Positions 10,664 to 21,728 of a stretch of 36,958 bases of DNA are shown piece after piece. The position numbers and the translations under genes are program-made. Source of the DNA: Aquincola sp. (GTDB lineage Bacteria; Pseudomonadota; Gammaproteobacteria; Burkholderiales; Burkholderiaceae_C); assembly GCA_022841885.1 (NCBI GenBank), contig JALHQP010000024.1, positions 1 through 36,958 on the forward strand, read 5' to 3'. How positions within the stretch are numbered: the first letter of the stretch is position 1; each line of letters starts with the position of its first letter. A model generated the notes under the pieces. That model saw nothing but the letters and a program-made list of their open reading frames with translations. It was not told the DNA's origin and ran no database searches.

Positions 10664-11470
10664 TCAGCCGAGAAAGCGGCGCCGGTACGGGGGCGGCAGG
10701 TCGGCCAGGTTCAGCATCAAGGGCAGGTCGGCGGTGTTGAACCCCGGGTCCCAGGCCGGCGCGCCGAGCACCTTGGCACCGCAGTTCAGGTAGCCCTTGA
10801 TCAGCGGTGGCGGCTCCACCGCGAGGTCGTTGCGCAGGCCGTCCACCGGCAGCGGGCAGCGCGCGCGCACGCGCCACTCGATCGGCGCCAGGTGCGTCGC
10901 TTCGAGGCGGCGCCACAGGCTGGCTGCGTAGTGGCCGCCGTCGCGCATCGGCACGCTGGCGCAGCCGATCATGCGGGTCAGGCCGTTGCGCTGCATGAAG
11001 CCCGCGAGCGCACCCCACAGCATCAGGATCGCGCCGCCGTGGCGGTGGTCGGGGTCGATGCACGAGCGGCCGAGCTCGGCCAGCGTCGGTCGCAGCGGTG
11101 CCAGGATCGACAGATCGAACTCCTCGCCGCTGTACAGGCCGCCGACGCGGCGCGCGGCCGCCGGCGTCAGCACGCGGTAGGTGCCGACGACGCGCGCAGG
11201 CTCGTCGTCGGTGGCCGCCGAGCGTACCAGCAGGTGCTCGCAATAGGGGTCGAACAGGTCCGCGTCGTGGCCCGGCGGCGTGCCGCGCGGCGGGCGCAGC
11301 GTGGCGCCCATCTCTTCGACGAAGACCCGCCAGCGCAGGCGCTGCGCGGCGCGCAGGTCGTCTTCGTGGCGCGCCCACACCGCCTCGAGGCGCGGCGAGC
11401 GGCGGGCGAGCTCGGGCGGCGCGGCGCGAATCGCATCCAGCGCTTGGGTCGGCAGGTCGTTCAGCTTCAT
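10664..11470 (-). CDS. OlsB-like N-acyltransferase (GNAT fold)
   Basis: This looks like L-ornithine N-alpha-acyltransferase, which transfers a 3-hydroxyacyl chain from acyl-ACP to ornithine in the first step of ornithine-lipid synthesis. Family-typical segments in the 268-residue product are [12 protein letters not shown] near residue 46, [37 protein letters not shown] (acyl-donor loop) and [18 protein letters not shown] near the C-terminus. No second acyltransferase (OlsA) lies next to it. It sits between oxyR and katG on the same strand, 70 bp after oxyR. No good Shine-Dalgarno is seen before the ATG at 11470. It could alternatively be a related GNAT acyltransferase with another amine acceptor. 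Confidence 0.78.
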   Translation of the reverse strand: MKLNDLPTQALDAIRAAPPELARRSPRLEAVWARHEDDLRAAQRLRWRVFVEEMGATLRPPRGTPPGHDADLFDPYCEHLLVRSAATDDEPARVVGTYRVLTPAAARRVGGLYSGEEFDLSILAPLRPTLAELGRSCIDPDHRHGGAILMLWGALAGFMQRNGLTRMIGCASVPMRDGGHYAASLWRRLEATHLAPIEWRVRARCPLPVDGLRNDLAVEPPPLIKGYLNCGAKVLGAPAWDPGFNTADLPLMLNLADLPPPYRRRFLG

Positions 11471-11540
11471 GGCCCGCCAGCGTGCCGGCGGCGCATGACG
11501 CGGCCGTGAAGCGCGGATGAACCCGCCGTGACAGCGAAGG

Positions 11541-12461
11541 CTACTGCGACAGCCGGGTCATGCCCGGCAACTCGCAGGCGTAGACCGCGTTGCGCAGCGC
11601 CGCGATCGCCTCGTAGCGCGTGAAGGTGCGGCGCCAGGCCAGCACGACGCGGCGTGTCGGGATCGGCTGGTCGAAGGGGATGTACTTGACCAGGCCCGGG
11701 TCCTTCGGCACTGACAGCTGCGGCACCACGGTGATGCCCATGCCCGAGGCCACCATGTGCTTGATCGTTTCGAGCGACGAGCCCTCGAAACTCTTGCGGA
11801 TGCCCTCGGCGTCGCTCGAGAAGCGCGCGAACTCGGGACAGACCTCGAGCACATGGTCGCGAAAGCAGTGGCCGGTGCCCAGCAGCAGCATCGTTTCCTG
11901 CTTCAGCTCCTCGGCGCTGATGCTCTTGCGCTTGGCCAGCGGGTGGGCCTTGGGCACGGTGACGACGAAGGGCTCGTCGTACAGCGGCGCGATCGCCAGC
12001 CCTGTGTCCGGGAAGGGCTCGGCCATGATCGCGCAGTCGAGGTCGCCGGTGCGCAGCATCTCGAGCAGCTTGACGGTGAAGTTCTCCTGCAGCATCAGCG
12101 GCATCTGCGGCGTCATCTCGATCGCGTGGCGCACCAGCTCCGGCAGCAGGTAGGGGCCGATGGTGTAGATGATGCCCAGCTTGAGCGGCCCGCTCAGCGG
12201 GTCCTTGCCGCGCTTGGCGATCTCCTTGATCGCCGCGGCCTGCTCGATCACGCTTTGCGCCTGGCGCACGATGGCGTCACCCAGCGGCGTGACGCTGACC
12301 TCGTTGGCGCCGCGCTCGAAGATCTTGACGTCGAGCTCTTCCTCGAGCTTCTTGATCGCCACCGACAGCGTCGGCTGCGACACGAAGCAGGCCTCGGCCG
12401 CGCGGCCGAAGTGCTTCTCGCGGGCCACCGCGACGATGTAGCGCAGCTCGGTCAGGGTCAT
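11541..12461 (-). CDS. oxyR: Hydrogen peroxide-sensing LysR-type regulator OxyR
   Basis: OxyR senses peroxide by forming a disulfide and then activates catalase, Dps and related genes. The 306-residue product has the LysR winged helix-turn-helix at residues 1-60 (FGRAAEACFVSQPTLSVAIKKLE). Its regulatory domain has GHCFRDHVLEVC, which places cysteines at exactly 199 and 208, the numbers and 9-residue spacing of the E. coli redox pair. The segment SSLETIKHMVASGMGITVVP is also typical. The start at 12461 is the only sensible one. It lies 35 bp downstream of recG, the recG-oxyR order known from Burkholderia, and upstream of katG-dps, its expected targets. Confidence 0.96.
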   Translation of the reverse strand: MTLTELRYIVAVAREKHFGRAAEACFVSQPTLSVAIKKLEEELDVKIFERGANEVSVTPLGDAIVRQAQSVIEQAAAIKEIAKRGKDPLSGPLKLGIIYTIGPYLLPELVRHAIEMTPQMPLMLQENFTVKLLEMLRTGDLDCAIMAEPFPDTGLAIAPLYDEPFVVTVPKAHPLAKRKSISAEELKQETMLLLGTGHCFRDHVLEVCPEFARFSSDAEGIRKSFEGSSLETIKHMVASGMGITVVPQLSVPKDPGLVKYIPFDQPIPTRRVVLAWRRTFTRYEAIAALRNAVYACELPGMTRLSQ

Positions 12462-12496
12462 GCGGGCGAGGATATCGCAGCGCTGTCGACCTGGCC

Positions 12497-14536
12497 TCAG
12501 GCTTTCAGGTAGTCCACCCGCGACGCGAGCCAGCGCTCGACATGGGCAGCGGCCGCCTGCGGATGCGCGGCCAGCAGGCGTTCGGCAGCCGCGCGCGCAC
12601 GCGCGATGAGGGTCGTGTCCTGCAGGTCGGCAAAACGAAGCAGCGCATCGCCGCTCTGGCGTGCGCCCATGAACTCGCCAGGTCCTCGGATCTCGAGGTC
12701 GCGGCGCGCGATCTCGAAGCCGTCGGTCGTCTCGCTCATCGCGCGCAGGCGGTCGCGCGCGGGCGGCGACAGCGGCGGCGTGTACAGCAGCACGCACACC
12801 GAGGCCACCGCGCCGCGGCCGACGCGGCCGCGCAGCTGGTGCAGCTGGGCGAGGCCGAAGCGCTCGGCATGCTCGATCACCATCAGGCTGGCGTTGGGCA
12901 CGTCGACGCCGACCTCGATCACCGTGGTGGCCACCAGCACCTGCATCGTGCCGTCGGTGAAGAGCGACATCACCGCCTGCTTCTCGCCGGCGGCCATGCG
13001 GCCATGCAGCAGGCCGACCATGGCGCCGGGCAGCGCCGCCGTGAGCTGCTGGTGCGTCGCGGTGGCGTCGCGCAGCTCGATCGCCTCGCTCTCCTCGACC
13101 AGCGGGCAGACCCAGTAGACCTGCTTGCCCTGCGCCACCTCGTCGCGGATGCGTGCGATCACCGCGTCGCGCTTGTCCTCGGCGAACAGCTTGGTCACCA
13201 CCGGCGTGCGGCCGGGCGGCAGCTCGTCGATCGTGCTGACCGCGAGGTCGGCGTAGTAGGTCATCGCCAGGGTGCGCGGGATCGGCGTGGCCGACATCAT
13301 CAGCAGGTGCGGTTCGAGCGCCGAGGCTTCGAGCTTCTCGCGCAGCGCCAACCGCTGCGCGACACCGAAGCGGTGCTGCTCGTCGACGACCGCCAGGCCC
13401 AGCTTCGCGAACACCACGTCCTGCTGGATCACCGCATGCGTGCCGACCACCAGGCCCGCGGCACCGGACTCGACCAGGGCGAGCTGCTCGCGCCGCCCCT
13501 TGCCCTTGCGGCTGCCGGTCAGCCACGCCACCTGCACGCCCAGCGGCTCGAGCCACAGCACCAGCTTGCGGAAGTGCTGCTCGGCCAGGATCTCGGTCGG
13601 TGCCATCAGCGCGCATTGCCAGCCGGCGTCGATGGCGATCGTGGCGGCGAGCGCAGCCACCACGGTCTTGCCCGAGCCCACGTCGCCCTGCAGCAGGCGG
13701 TGCATCGGCGTGCCGGCCGCGAGGTCGGCGGCGATCTCCTCGGCGACGCGCCGTTGCGCCGCGGTCAGCGCGAAGGGCAGGGCCGCCAGCAGGCGTTCGC
13801 GCAGGCCACCCCGCGGTTTGGCCCGCAGCACTGGCGCCTTCAGCCGCGCGCGTTCGCGCTGGGCGCTCAGCTGCGACAGTTGCTGCGCCAGCAGCTCGTC
13901 GAACTTCAGGCGCTGCCACGCAGGGTGGCTGCGGTCCTCCAGCGCCGCCAGCGGCGTGCCCCGCGGCGGCTGGTGCAGGAACAGCACCGCGTCTTTCAGC
14001 GACAGAAGCTCGCGCGGCAGCGAATCTGCCGGCAGCAGCTCGTGCAGCGGCGCCCGTTGCAGTGCCGAGGCGATGGCCTTGCGCAGGTAGGCCTGCGGCA
14101 ACGGGGCACTGGTCGGGTACACCGGCGTCAGCGTGGTCGGCAGCGGCGCCGACGCCGGCTTCAGGGCCGGGTGCACCATCTCGCGACCGAGAAAGCCGCC
14201 GCGCAGCTCGCCACGCACACGTACACGCGTGCCGGCCGCGAGCGCCTTCTGTTGCGAGGGATAGAAGTTCAAGAAGCGCAGCACCAGCACCTCGCCGGCG
14301 TCGTCGGTCGTGCGCACGACGAGCTGGCGCCGCGGGCGGAACTCGACGCGGCATTCGGCCACCGTCACTTCCACCTGCAGCGTGTCGCCTTCGCGCGCAT
14401 CGGCCAGGGCGTCGAGGCGCGTCTCGTCCTCGTAGCGCATGGGCAGGTGCAGCGCCAGGTCGATGTCGCGCACGAGGCCGAGCCGGGCCATCGCACGCTG
14501 CGGGGCAGAGAGCTCCTTCGGCGCGCTTGCGGGCAT
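12497..14536 (-). CDS. recG: ATP-dependent DNA helicase RecG
   Basis: RecG is a superfamily 2 helicase that reverses stalled replication forks and remodels branched DNA. The 679-residue product has an N-terminal wedge/OB domain (about residues 50-160), Walker A GDVGSGKT at 284-291, the DEQH box at 385-388, motif III SATPIPRT, and the C-terminal LHQLRGRVGRG (motif VI) followed by the TRG-type region. Length is normal. The ATG at 14536 lacks a Shine-Dalgarno but has GACAAT seven bases upstream, as in several genes of this window. It diverges from the penicillin-binding protein gene across 41 bp and precedes oxyR. Confidence 0.97.
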   Translation of the reverse strand: MPASAPKELSAPQRAMARLGLVRDIDLALHLPMRYEDETRLDALADAREGDTLQVEVTVAECRVEFRPRRQLVVRTTDDAGEVLVLRFLNFYPSQQKALAAGTRVRVRGELRGGFLGREMVHPALKPASAPLPTTLTPVYPTSAPLPQAYLRKAIASALQRAPLHELLPADSLPRELLSLKDAVLFLHQPPRGTPLAALEDRSHPAWQRLKFDELLAQQLSQLSAQRERARLKAPVLRAKPRGGLRERLLAALPFALTAAQRRVAEEIAADLAAGTPMHRLLQGDVGSGKTVVAALAATIAIDAGWQCALMAPTEILAEQHFRKLVLWLEPLGVQVAWLTGSRKGKGRREQLALVESGAAGLVVGTHAVIQQDVVFAKLGLAVVDEQHRFGVAQRLALREKLEASALEPHLLMMSATPIPRTLAMTYYADLAVSTIDELPPGRTPVVTKLFAEDKRDAVIARIRDEVAQGKQVYWVCPLVEESEAIELRDATATHQQLTAALPGAMVGLLHGRMAAGEKQAVMSLFTDGTMQVLVATTVIEVGVDVPNASLMVIEHAERFGLAQLHQLRGRVGRGAVASVCVLLYTPPLSPPARDRLRAMSETTDGFEIARRDLEIRGPGEFMGARQSGDALLRFADLQDTTLIARARAAAERLLAAHPQAAAAHVERWLASRVDYLKA

Positions 14537-14577
14537 GGCTCACATTGTCTTACGCGGCGCTGCCGATAATCGCGGGC
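14537..14577. promoter_or_regulatory. 41-bp divergent recG / PBP promoter with paired leaderless-type -10 boxes
   Basis: GACAAT on the minus strand (14549-14544) lies 7 nt before the recG ATG. GATAAT on the plus strand (14565-14570) lies 7 nt before the PBP ATG. With normal -10 to start-point spacing both transcripts would begin within a base or two of their start codons. No -35 is obvious: the only TTG-type hexamer, TTGTCT at 14545-14550, is just 14 bp from GATAAT. Confidence 0.5.
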
Positions 14578-16854
14578 ATGACAATCGTGCCGCGCGTGCT
14601 GCTGCTGGCCGCGCTGTGGGGCGCGCCGGCCTTGACCCTGGCCGCACCCTGGGACCTGCCGGACCTCGACCGCGCGCTGCGCTACCAGCCCAAGCAGCCG
14701 CTGTCGGTGTTCACCGCCGACGGCGTCGAGATCGCGGCCTTCGGCGCCGAGCGGCGCCAGTTCATGCCGATCGCGCAGGTGCCCAAGCTGTTGCAGGACG
14801 CGGTGATCGCGGTCGAGGACGCGCGCTTTCGCGAGCACGGCGGCATCGACCCCAAGGGCATGGCGCGCGCCGCGATCGCGATGCTCACCGGCGGCCGGCG
14901 CCAGGGCGCGTCGACGATCACGCAGCAGGTGGCGCGCACCTTCTTCCTCGAACAGCGCTTCACGGCCGAGCGCAAGACGCGCGAGATCCTGATCGCGCTC
15001 GAGCTCGAGAAGAAGCTGTCCAAGGACCAGATCCTCGAGCTCTACGTCAACGAGATCTTCCTCGGCCAGCGCGCCTACGGCTTCGCGGCGGCCTCGCAGG
15101 TGTACTTCGGCAAGCCGCTGGCCCAGCTGTCGATCGCCGAAACTGCGATGTTGGCCGGCCTGCCGCAGAACCCGCACTACGCCAACCCGATCGCCAACTT
15201 CGAGCGCGCGACGCAGCGCCAGCGCATCGTGCTGGAACGCATGCGGGTCACCGGCGTCATCAGCGACGCGCAGCACGCTGCGGCACGCGCCGAGAAGCTC
15301 GCGATCCGCGCGCCCGGTCGGGGCGTGTTGCACGCCGGCCATGTGGCCGAGATGGCGCGCGCGGTCGTGGTCGAACGCTTCGGTCAGAACGCGTACACCA
15401 GCGGCATCAAGGTCACGACCTCGCTGCGCGCGGCCGAGCAACGCGCGGCCTGGGCCGCGCTGCGGCGCGGCGTGCTGGCGCACGACCGCAAGGGCGTCTG
15501 GCGCGGCGTCGAGTACACGGAGTCGCTCCCGGCCGGCGACGGCCCCGAGCTCGAGGCCGCGGCCGCGCGCGCGCTGAAGGACCACCGCGACGACGAGATG
15601 CTGCGCGTGGCGATCGTGCTGGCGGCCAGTTCGCGCGAGCTGCGTGTGCAGCTCGCCAGCGGCGAGCGGGTCGTGCTGTCGGGCGAGGGCCTGCGCTGGG
15701 CCCGGGCTGGCCTCGCGCCGCGTGCGCGGGCGCCGCTGGCCATCCAGCGTGGCTCGGTCGTGCGTGTGATCCGGGAGGACAACGGCAAGGGCTGGGCGAT
15801 CGCGCAATGGCCGCAGGCCGAAGCCGCCTTCGTCGCGCTCGACCCGGCCAGCGGCCGCGTGCGCGCACTGGTCGGCGCCTTCGACTTCAACCGCCAGCCC
15901 TTCAACCATGTCACGCAGGCCTGGCGCCAGCCCGGCTCGGCGATCAAGCCGCTGCTGTACTCGGCCGCGCTCGAACACGGCGTGATGCCCTCCACCGTGG
16001 TCGACGACGCGCCCTACACCGCGGCCAACGGCTGGTCGCCAGCCAACAGCGACGGCCAGTTCCTCGGGCCGCTGGCGCTGCGCGACGCGCTCGCCAAGTC
16101 GCGCAACCTGGTCAGCGTGCGCGTGCTGCAGGCCACCGGTGTCGGCGCGGCGCGCGATTGGCTGGCACGCTACGGCCTCGACGCCGCGCGCCAGCCCGAC
16201 AACCTGACGCTGGCGCTCGGCACCGGCAGCGTGACGCCGCTGCAGATGGCGCAAGCCTATGGCGTGCTGGCCAATGGCGGCTGGCTGCTGCCGCCGGTAC
16301 TGATCGAGCGCATCACCGACGCGCAGGGCAAGGTCTTGTTCGAAGCGCCCCCCGCGCCGGCGCTGACCGAGCAGACACGCGCGATCCCGGCGCGCAACGC
16401 GTACCTCGATGCGACCATGCTGGGCGAGGTGACGCGCACCGGCACCGCCGCGCGCGCGCAGGCTATGCTCAAGCGCAGCGACCTCTACGGCAAGACCGGC
16501 ACCACCGACAACGCGGTCGATGCCTGGTTCGCCGGCTTCCAGCCCAGCCTGGTGGCGGTGGCCTGGATGGGCTACGGCGAACCCAAGAGCCTGGGCGAGC
16601 GCGAGTCGGGTGGCGGGCTGGCGCTGCCGATCTGGATCGACTTCATGGCGCAGGTGCTGAAGGACGTGCCGGTGGCCGCGCTGGTGCCGCCGCCAGGTCT
16701 GGTGCGCGACGGCGACGACTGGCTGTACGACGAGCTGGCCGTCACCGGCCATGTGCTGCGCATCGGTGCCGATGGCACAGTGCAGCGCGCACAGCCGTTC
16801 GCGCCGCCGCCGGCGCCACCCGCGCCGGTGCCGGACGGCAGCAACGGCCAATGA
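14578..16854 (+). CDS. mrcA: Class A penicillin-binding protein (PBP1A type)
   Basis: This is a bifunctional peptidoglycan synthase anchored in the inner membrane. In the 758-residue product a short N-terminal hydrophobic anchor precedes the GT51 glycosyltransferase domain: catalytic E80 in [11 protein letters not shown], then [15 protein letters not shown] and [18 protein letters not shown]. The transpeptidase has nucleophile S454 in GSAIK, the SRN motif in AKSRNLVSV and KTGTT with K639. An insert between the two domains (about residues 240-430) is as expected for PBP1A. The C-terminus is short and proline-rich. The ATG at 14578 has GATAAT 7 nt upstream and no Shine-Dalgarno. It lies 73 bp before queA. 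The symbol assumes PBP1A identity; many Burkholderiales encode several such proteins. Confidence 0.9.
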   Translation: MTIVPRVLLLAALWGAPALTLAAPWDLPDLDRALRYQPKQPLSVFTADGVEIAAFGAERRQFMPIAQVPKLLQDAVIAVEDARFREHGGIDPKGMARAAIAMLTGGRRQGASTITQQVARTFFLEQRFTAERKTREILIALELEKKLSKDQILELYVNEIFLGQRAYGFAAASQVYFGKPLAQLSIAETAMLAGLPQNPHYANPIANFERATQRQRIVLERMRVTGVISDAQHAAARAEKLAIRAPGRGVLHAGHVAEMARAVVVERFGQNAYTSGIKVTTSLRAAEQRAAWAALRRGVLAHDRKGVWRGVEYTESLPAGDGPELEAAAARALKDHRDDEMLRVAIVLAASSRELRVQLASGERVVLSGEGLRWARAGLAPRARAPLAIQRGSVVRVIREDNGKGWAIAQWPQAEAAFVALDPASGRVRALVGAFDFNRQPFNHVTQAWRQPGSAIKPLLYSAALEHGVMPSTVVDDAPYTAANGWSPANSDGQFLGPLALRDALAKSRNLVSVRVLQATGVGAARDWLARYGLDAARQPDNLTLALGTGSVTPLQMAQAYGVLANGGWLLPPVLIERITDAQGKVLFEAPPAPALTEQTRAIPARNAYLDATMLGEVTRTGTAARAQAMLKRSDLYGKTGTTDNAVDAWFAGFQPSLVAVAWMGYGEPKSLGERESGGGLALPIWIDFMAQVLKDVPVAALVPPPGLVRDGDDWLYDELAVTGHVLRIGADGTVQRAQPFAPPPAPPAPVPDGSNGQ

Positions 16855-16902
16855 ACATGGAACGGATGCAACGCGTGGAACAATGGCGCCCGGGATCCGC
16901 TC

Positions 16903-16923
16903 TTCAGGCCGGTACAGCCTGAA
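16903..16923 (+). promoter_or_regulatory. Perfect hairpin just upstream of the queA start
   Basis: TTCAGGC (16903-16909) and GCCTGAA (16917-16923) are perfect inverted arms around a 7-nt loop, ending 4 nt before the queA ATG. queA has no visible Shine-Dalgarno, so this stem may control translation start or be an operator. There is no T-run. It does not resemble a preQ1 riboswitch, which needs an A-rich pseudoknot tail. Confidence 0.35.
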
Positions 16924-16927
16924 TGCC

Positions 16928-19119
<2,192 letters not shown>

Positions 19120-19120
19120 C

Positions 19121-19801
19121 TCACCAGAACTGCCAGCGCCCGGTGGCGACCACCCAGACGCCGAGTGCGCCGTTGGTCACCGCGTGCGCGATCACCGGCA
19201 CCCACAGGCGCCCTGTGCGCACGTAGAGCCACGCGTAGACCAGCCCCGCGATCGCCGCGGCCAGCCACAGCGTGTGTGCCAGCGTGAAGACGAAGGTCGA
19301 CAGCACGATGGCCTTGACGCCCACGCGCCGCGGGTCGACGCCGAGGAACAGCGGGTGCGCGATCCAGCGCATCAGGAACGAGCGCCAGAACAGTTCCTCC
19401 ATCACCGGAACGACCAGCGTGGCGCCGAGCCAGCGCATCGCGACCAGGCGCCAGTCGATGGCGCCGCCGGCATCGACGGGCAGGAAGTCGGCCGCCGGGC
19501 GGCCGATGCTCATCCACGGCGCGTCGAGGTGGATCCAGAGCGCGAACACGCCGAGCCCGGCGGCCACGGCCAGCAGCAACTCGCGCGCTTCGGGCCAGGT
19601 CTGGCGCGCCAGCTCGCCGTACTCGCGCCAGAAGAAGGCGAGCAGCGCGGCCACCGCCACCGCGCTGACGCCGTAGAGCCAGCGCGTGTCGAAGCCCCAG
19701 CGGGCGTCGTCGGGCGCCACCCCGCGCAGCGCGAGCAGCACCATGAACAAGGCAAAGGGCGCGACGCGGATCGCCACGTCGCGCGACAGGGGCAGGGCCA
19801 T
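19121..19801 (-). CDS. CPBP-family (CAAX-like) intramembrane protease, exosortase-associated type
   Basis: This 226-residue polytopic membrane protein of the CPBP/Rce1 superfamily has metal-ligand motifs EELFWRSFLMR (EExxxR), FTLAHTLWLAA and HAVTN. It most resembles the subfamily named CAAX prenyl protease-related in genomes with PEP-CTERM/exosortase sorting (from memory). No exosortase or PEP-CTERM protein is in this window. It begins 27 bp after the MFS-acyltransferase stop, so it is probably the last gene of that operon. A small hairpin (CCGAG/CTCGG) lies in the 27-bp spacer. Its substrate is unknown. Confidence 0.82.
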   Translation of the reverse strand: MALPLSRDVAIRVAPFALFMVLLALRGVAPDDARWGFDTRWLYGVSAVAVAALLAFFWREYGELARQTWPEARELLLAVAAGLGVFALWIHLDAPWMSIGRPAADFLPVDAGGAIDWRLVAMRWLGATLVVPVMEELFWRSFLMRWIAHPLFLGVDPRRVGVKAIVLSTFVFTLAHTLWLAAAIAGLVYAWLYVRTGRLWVPVIAHAVTNGALGVWVVATGRWQFW

Positions 19802-19828
19802 GGGGGCCGAGTGTGCCTCGGCGGCGCG

Positions 19829-21709
19829 TCAAGCCGCCAGCAGGGCGTGCACGCGCGCGTGCAACTTCTCGGGCGTCACGCCCTCGGGGGCCTCGACCGG
19901 CCCGGCCACCAGCGTCACGCGGCTGAACAGGCCGCGCCGGAACGGCCGCACCATCGCCCGGCCGCGCTCGACGCGCGAGAAGAACGAGCCCCACAGGTTC
20001 TGCAGCGCGATCGGCACGACAGGTACCGGGTGCGTCTCGAGGATCTTCATCAGACCGCCCTTGAACGGTTGCAGTGTGCCGTCCTTGGTGATCGCCCCTT
20101 CCGGGAAGATGCACAGCAGGTCGCCCTCGTCGAGTACGCGCCGCGCCTGCTCGAAGGCGCGCTCGTAGACGGCGGCGTCGACCTTCTGCGGCGCGATCGG
20201 GATCGCCTTGGCCAGCTTGAACAGCCAACCCAGCACCGGGACGCGGAAGATCTGGTGGTCCATGATGAAGCGGATCGGGCGCGGGCTCGCCGCCATCAGC
20301 AGCACCGCGTCGATGAAGCTGACATGGTTGGCGATCAGGATCGCCGCACCCGCGGTCGGGAGGTGCTGATCGCCCTTGACCCTGAAGCGGTAGATCAGGC
20401 GCGACGCCACCCAGGCCACGAAGCGCAGCAGGTACTCGGGCACGATCAGGAAGATGTAGGTCGCGACCAGCGCGTTGGCGATGCCCAGGGCCAGGAAGAC
20501 CTGCGGTACCGTGAAGCCGGCCTTCAGCAGCAGGCCGGCGAGGATCGAACTGGCGATCATGAACAGCGCGTTCATGATGTTGTTGGCGGCGATGATGCGG
20601 GCGCGGTGCGTCGGCTGGCAACGCGACTGGATCAGCGCATACATCGGTACGCTGTACAGGCCGGCGAACAGCGACAGCGCGCCCAGGTCGGCCATCACGC
20701 GCCAGTGCGCAGGCTGGGCAATGAACTGCGCGATTGTCTGCGTCGGCAGCGTCGGCAGGCCACGCGAGGCGAAGTACAGGTCGATCGAGAACACGGTCAT
20801 GCCGATCGCACCCAGCGGCACGAGGCCGATCTCGACGTGGCGGCGCGACAGCGTCTCGCACAGCAGCGAGCCGATGCCGATGCCGACCGAGAACACCACG
20901 AGCAACAGCGAGGCCACCTGCTCGTTGCCGTGCAGCACCTCCTTGGCGAAGGCCGGAAAGTTGGACAGGAACACGGCGCCGAAGAACCACATCCACGAGA
21001 TGCCGAGCAGCGAGCGGAAGACGACGCGGTTGCCATGCGCGAGCTTCAGGTTGCGCCAGGTCTCGGACACCGGGTTCCAGTTGATGCGCAAGCCGGGGTC
21101 GGTGGCGGGCGAAGCCGGCACGAACTGCGCGGTGGCACGGCCGAGCAGCGCGAGCACGATGCAGACGACGGCCACATGGTGTGCGCCGACCACCGGCGTG
21201 GCGATCAGCAGGCCGCCGACCACGTTGCCGAGCAGGATGGCGACGAAGGTGCCCATCTCGACCATGCCGTTGCCGCCGGTGAGTTCACGCTCGTCCAGGT
21301 GCTGCGGCAGGTAGGCGAACTTGACCGGCCCGAACAGCGTGGAGTGCAGACCGAGCAGGAACACGCAGGCCAGCAGCAGCGGCACGTGCTGCACGAAGAA
21401 GCCCCAGGCCGCGAGCGCGACGATGCCGATCTCCAGCGTCTTGACGAAGCGGATCAGCGTTTCCTTCGGGAACTTGTCGGCCAGCTGGCCCGCGGTGGCC
21501 GAGAACAGCAGGAAGGGCAGGATGAACAGGGCGCCGATCGCCAGCCCCGCCAGCGCCGGCGGCAGCCACGCGAGCTGCAGCTGGTAGGTCACCAGCACGG
21601 TGAACGCGAACTTGAACAGGTTGTCGTTCGCCGCGCCGAGGAACTGGGTCCAGAAGAAGGGCGCGAAGCGGCGCTGTCCGAGCAGTGCGAACTGGTTGTG
21701 GTGGCTCAC
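19829..21709 (-). CDS. MFS transporter fused to PlsC-type acyltransferase (LplT-Aas-like, no ligase domain)
   Basis: The first about 420 of 626 residues form a 12-helix major facilitator domain resembling lysophospholipid transporter LplT (FLGAANDNLFKFAF). The C-terminal about 200 residues are a glycerolipid acyltransferase with the catalytic NHVSFID box and FPEGAIT motif. This pairing fits uptake of lysophospholipids at the inner membrane and re-acylation to diacyl lipids. The related three-domain proteins end in an acyl-ACP synthetase (AMP-binding) domain, which is absent here, so acyl-ACP or acyl-CoA must come from elsewhere. The start is GTG at 21709 with a GGGAGGGG Shine-Dalgarno. It lies 19 bp after the DUF2145 gene and 27 bp before the CPBP gene. 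Confidence 0.9.
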   Translation of the reverse strand: MSHHNQFALLGQRRFAPFFWTQFLGAANDNLFKFAFTVLVTYQLQLAWLPPALAGLAIGALFILPFLLFSATAGQLADKFPKETLIRFVKTLEIGIVALAAWGFFVQHVPLLLACVFLLGLHSTLFGPVKFAYLPQHLDERELTGGNGMVEMGTFVAILLGNVVGGLLIATPVVGAHHVAVVCIVLALLGRATAQFVPASPATDPGLRINWNPVSETWRNLKLAHGNRVVFRSLLGISWMWFFGAVFLSNFPAFAKEVLHGNEQVASLLLVVFSVGIGIGSLLCETLSRRHVEIGLVPLGAIGMTVFSIDLYFASRGLPTLPTQTIAQFIAQPAHWRVMADLGALSLFAGLYSVPMYALIQSRCQPTHRARIIAANNIMNALFMIASSILAGLLLKAGFTVPQVFLALGIANALVATYIFLIVPEYLLRFVAWVASRLIYRFRVKGDQHLPTAGAAILIANHVSFIDAVLLMAASPRPIRFIMDHQIFRVPVLGWLFKLAKAIPIAPQKVDAAVYERAFEQARRVLDEGDLLCIFPEGAITKDGTLQPFKGGLMKILETHPVPVVPIALQNLWGSFFSRVERGRAMVRPFRRGLFSRVTLVAGPVEAPEGVTPEKLHARVHALLAA

Positions 21710-21728
21710 GGTGGCCCCTCCCGGGTGC

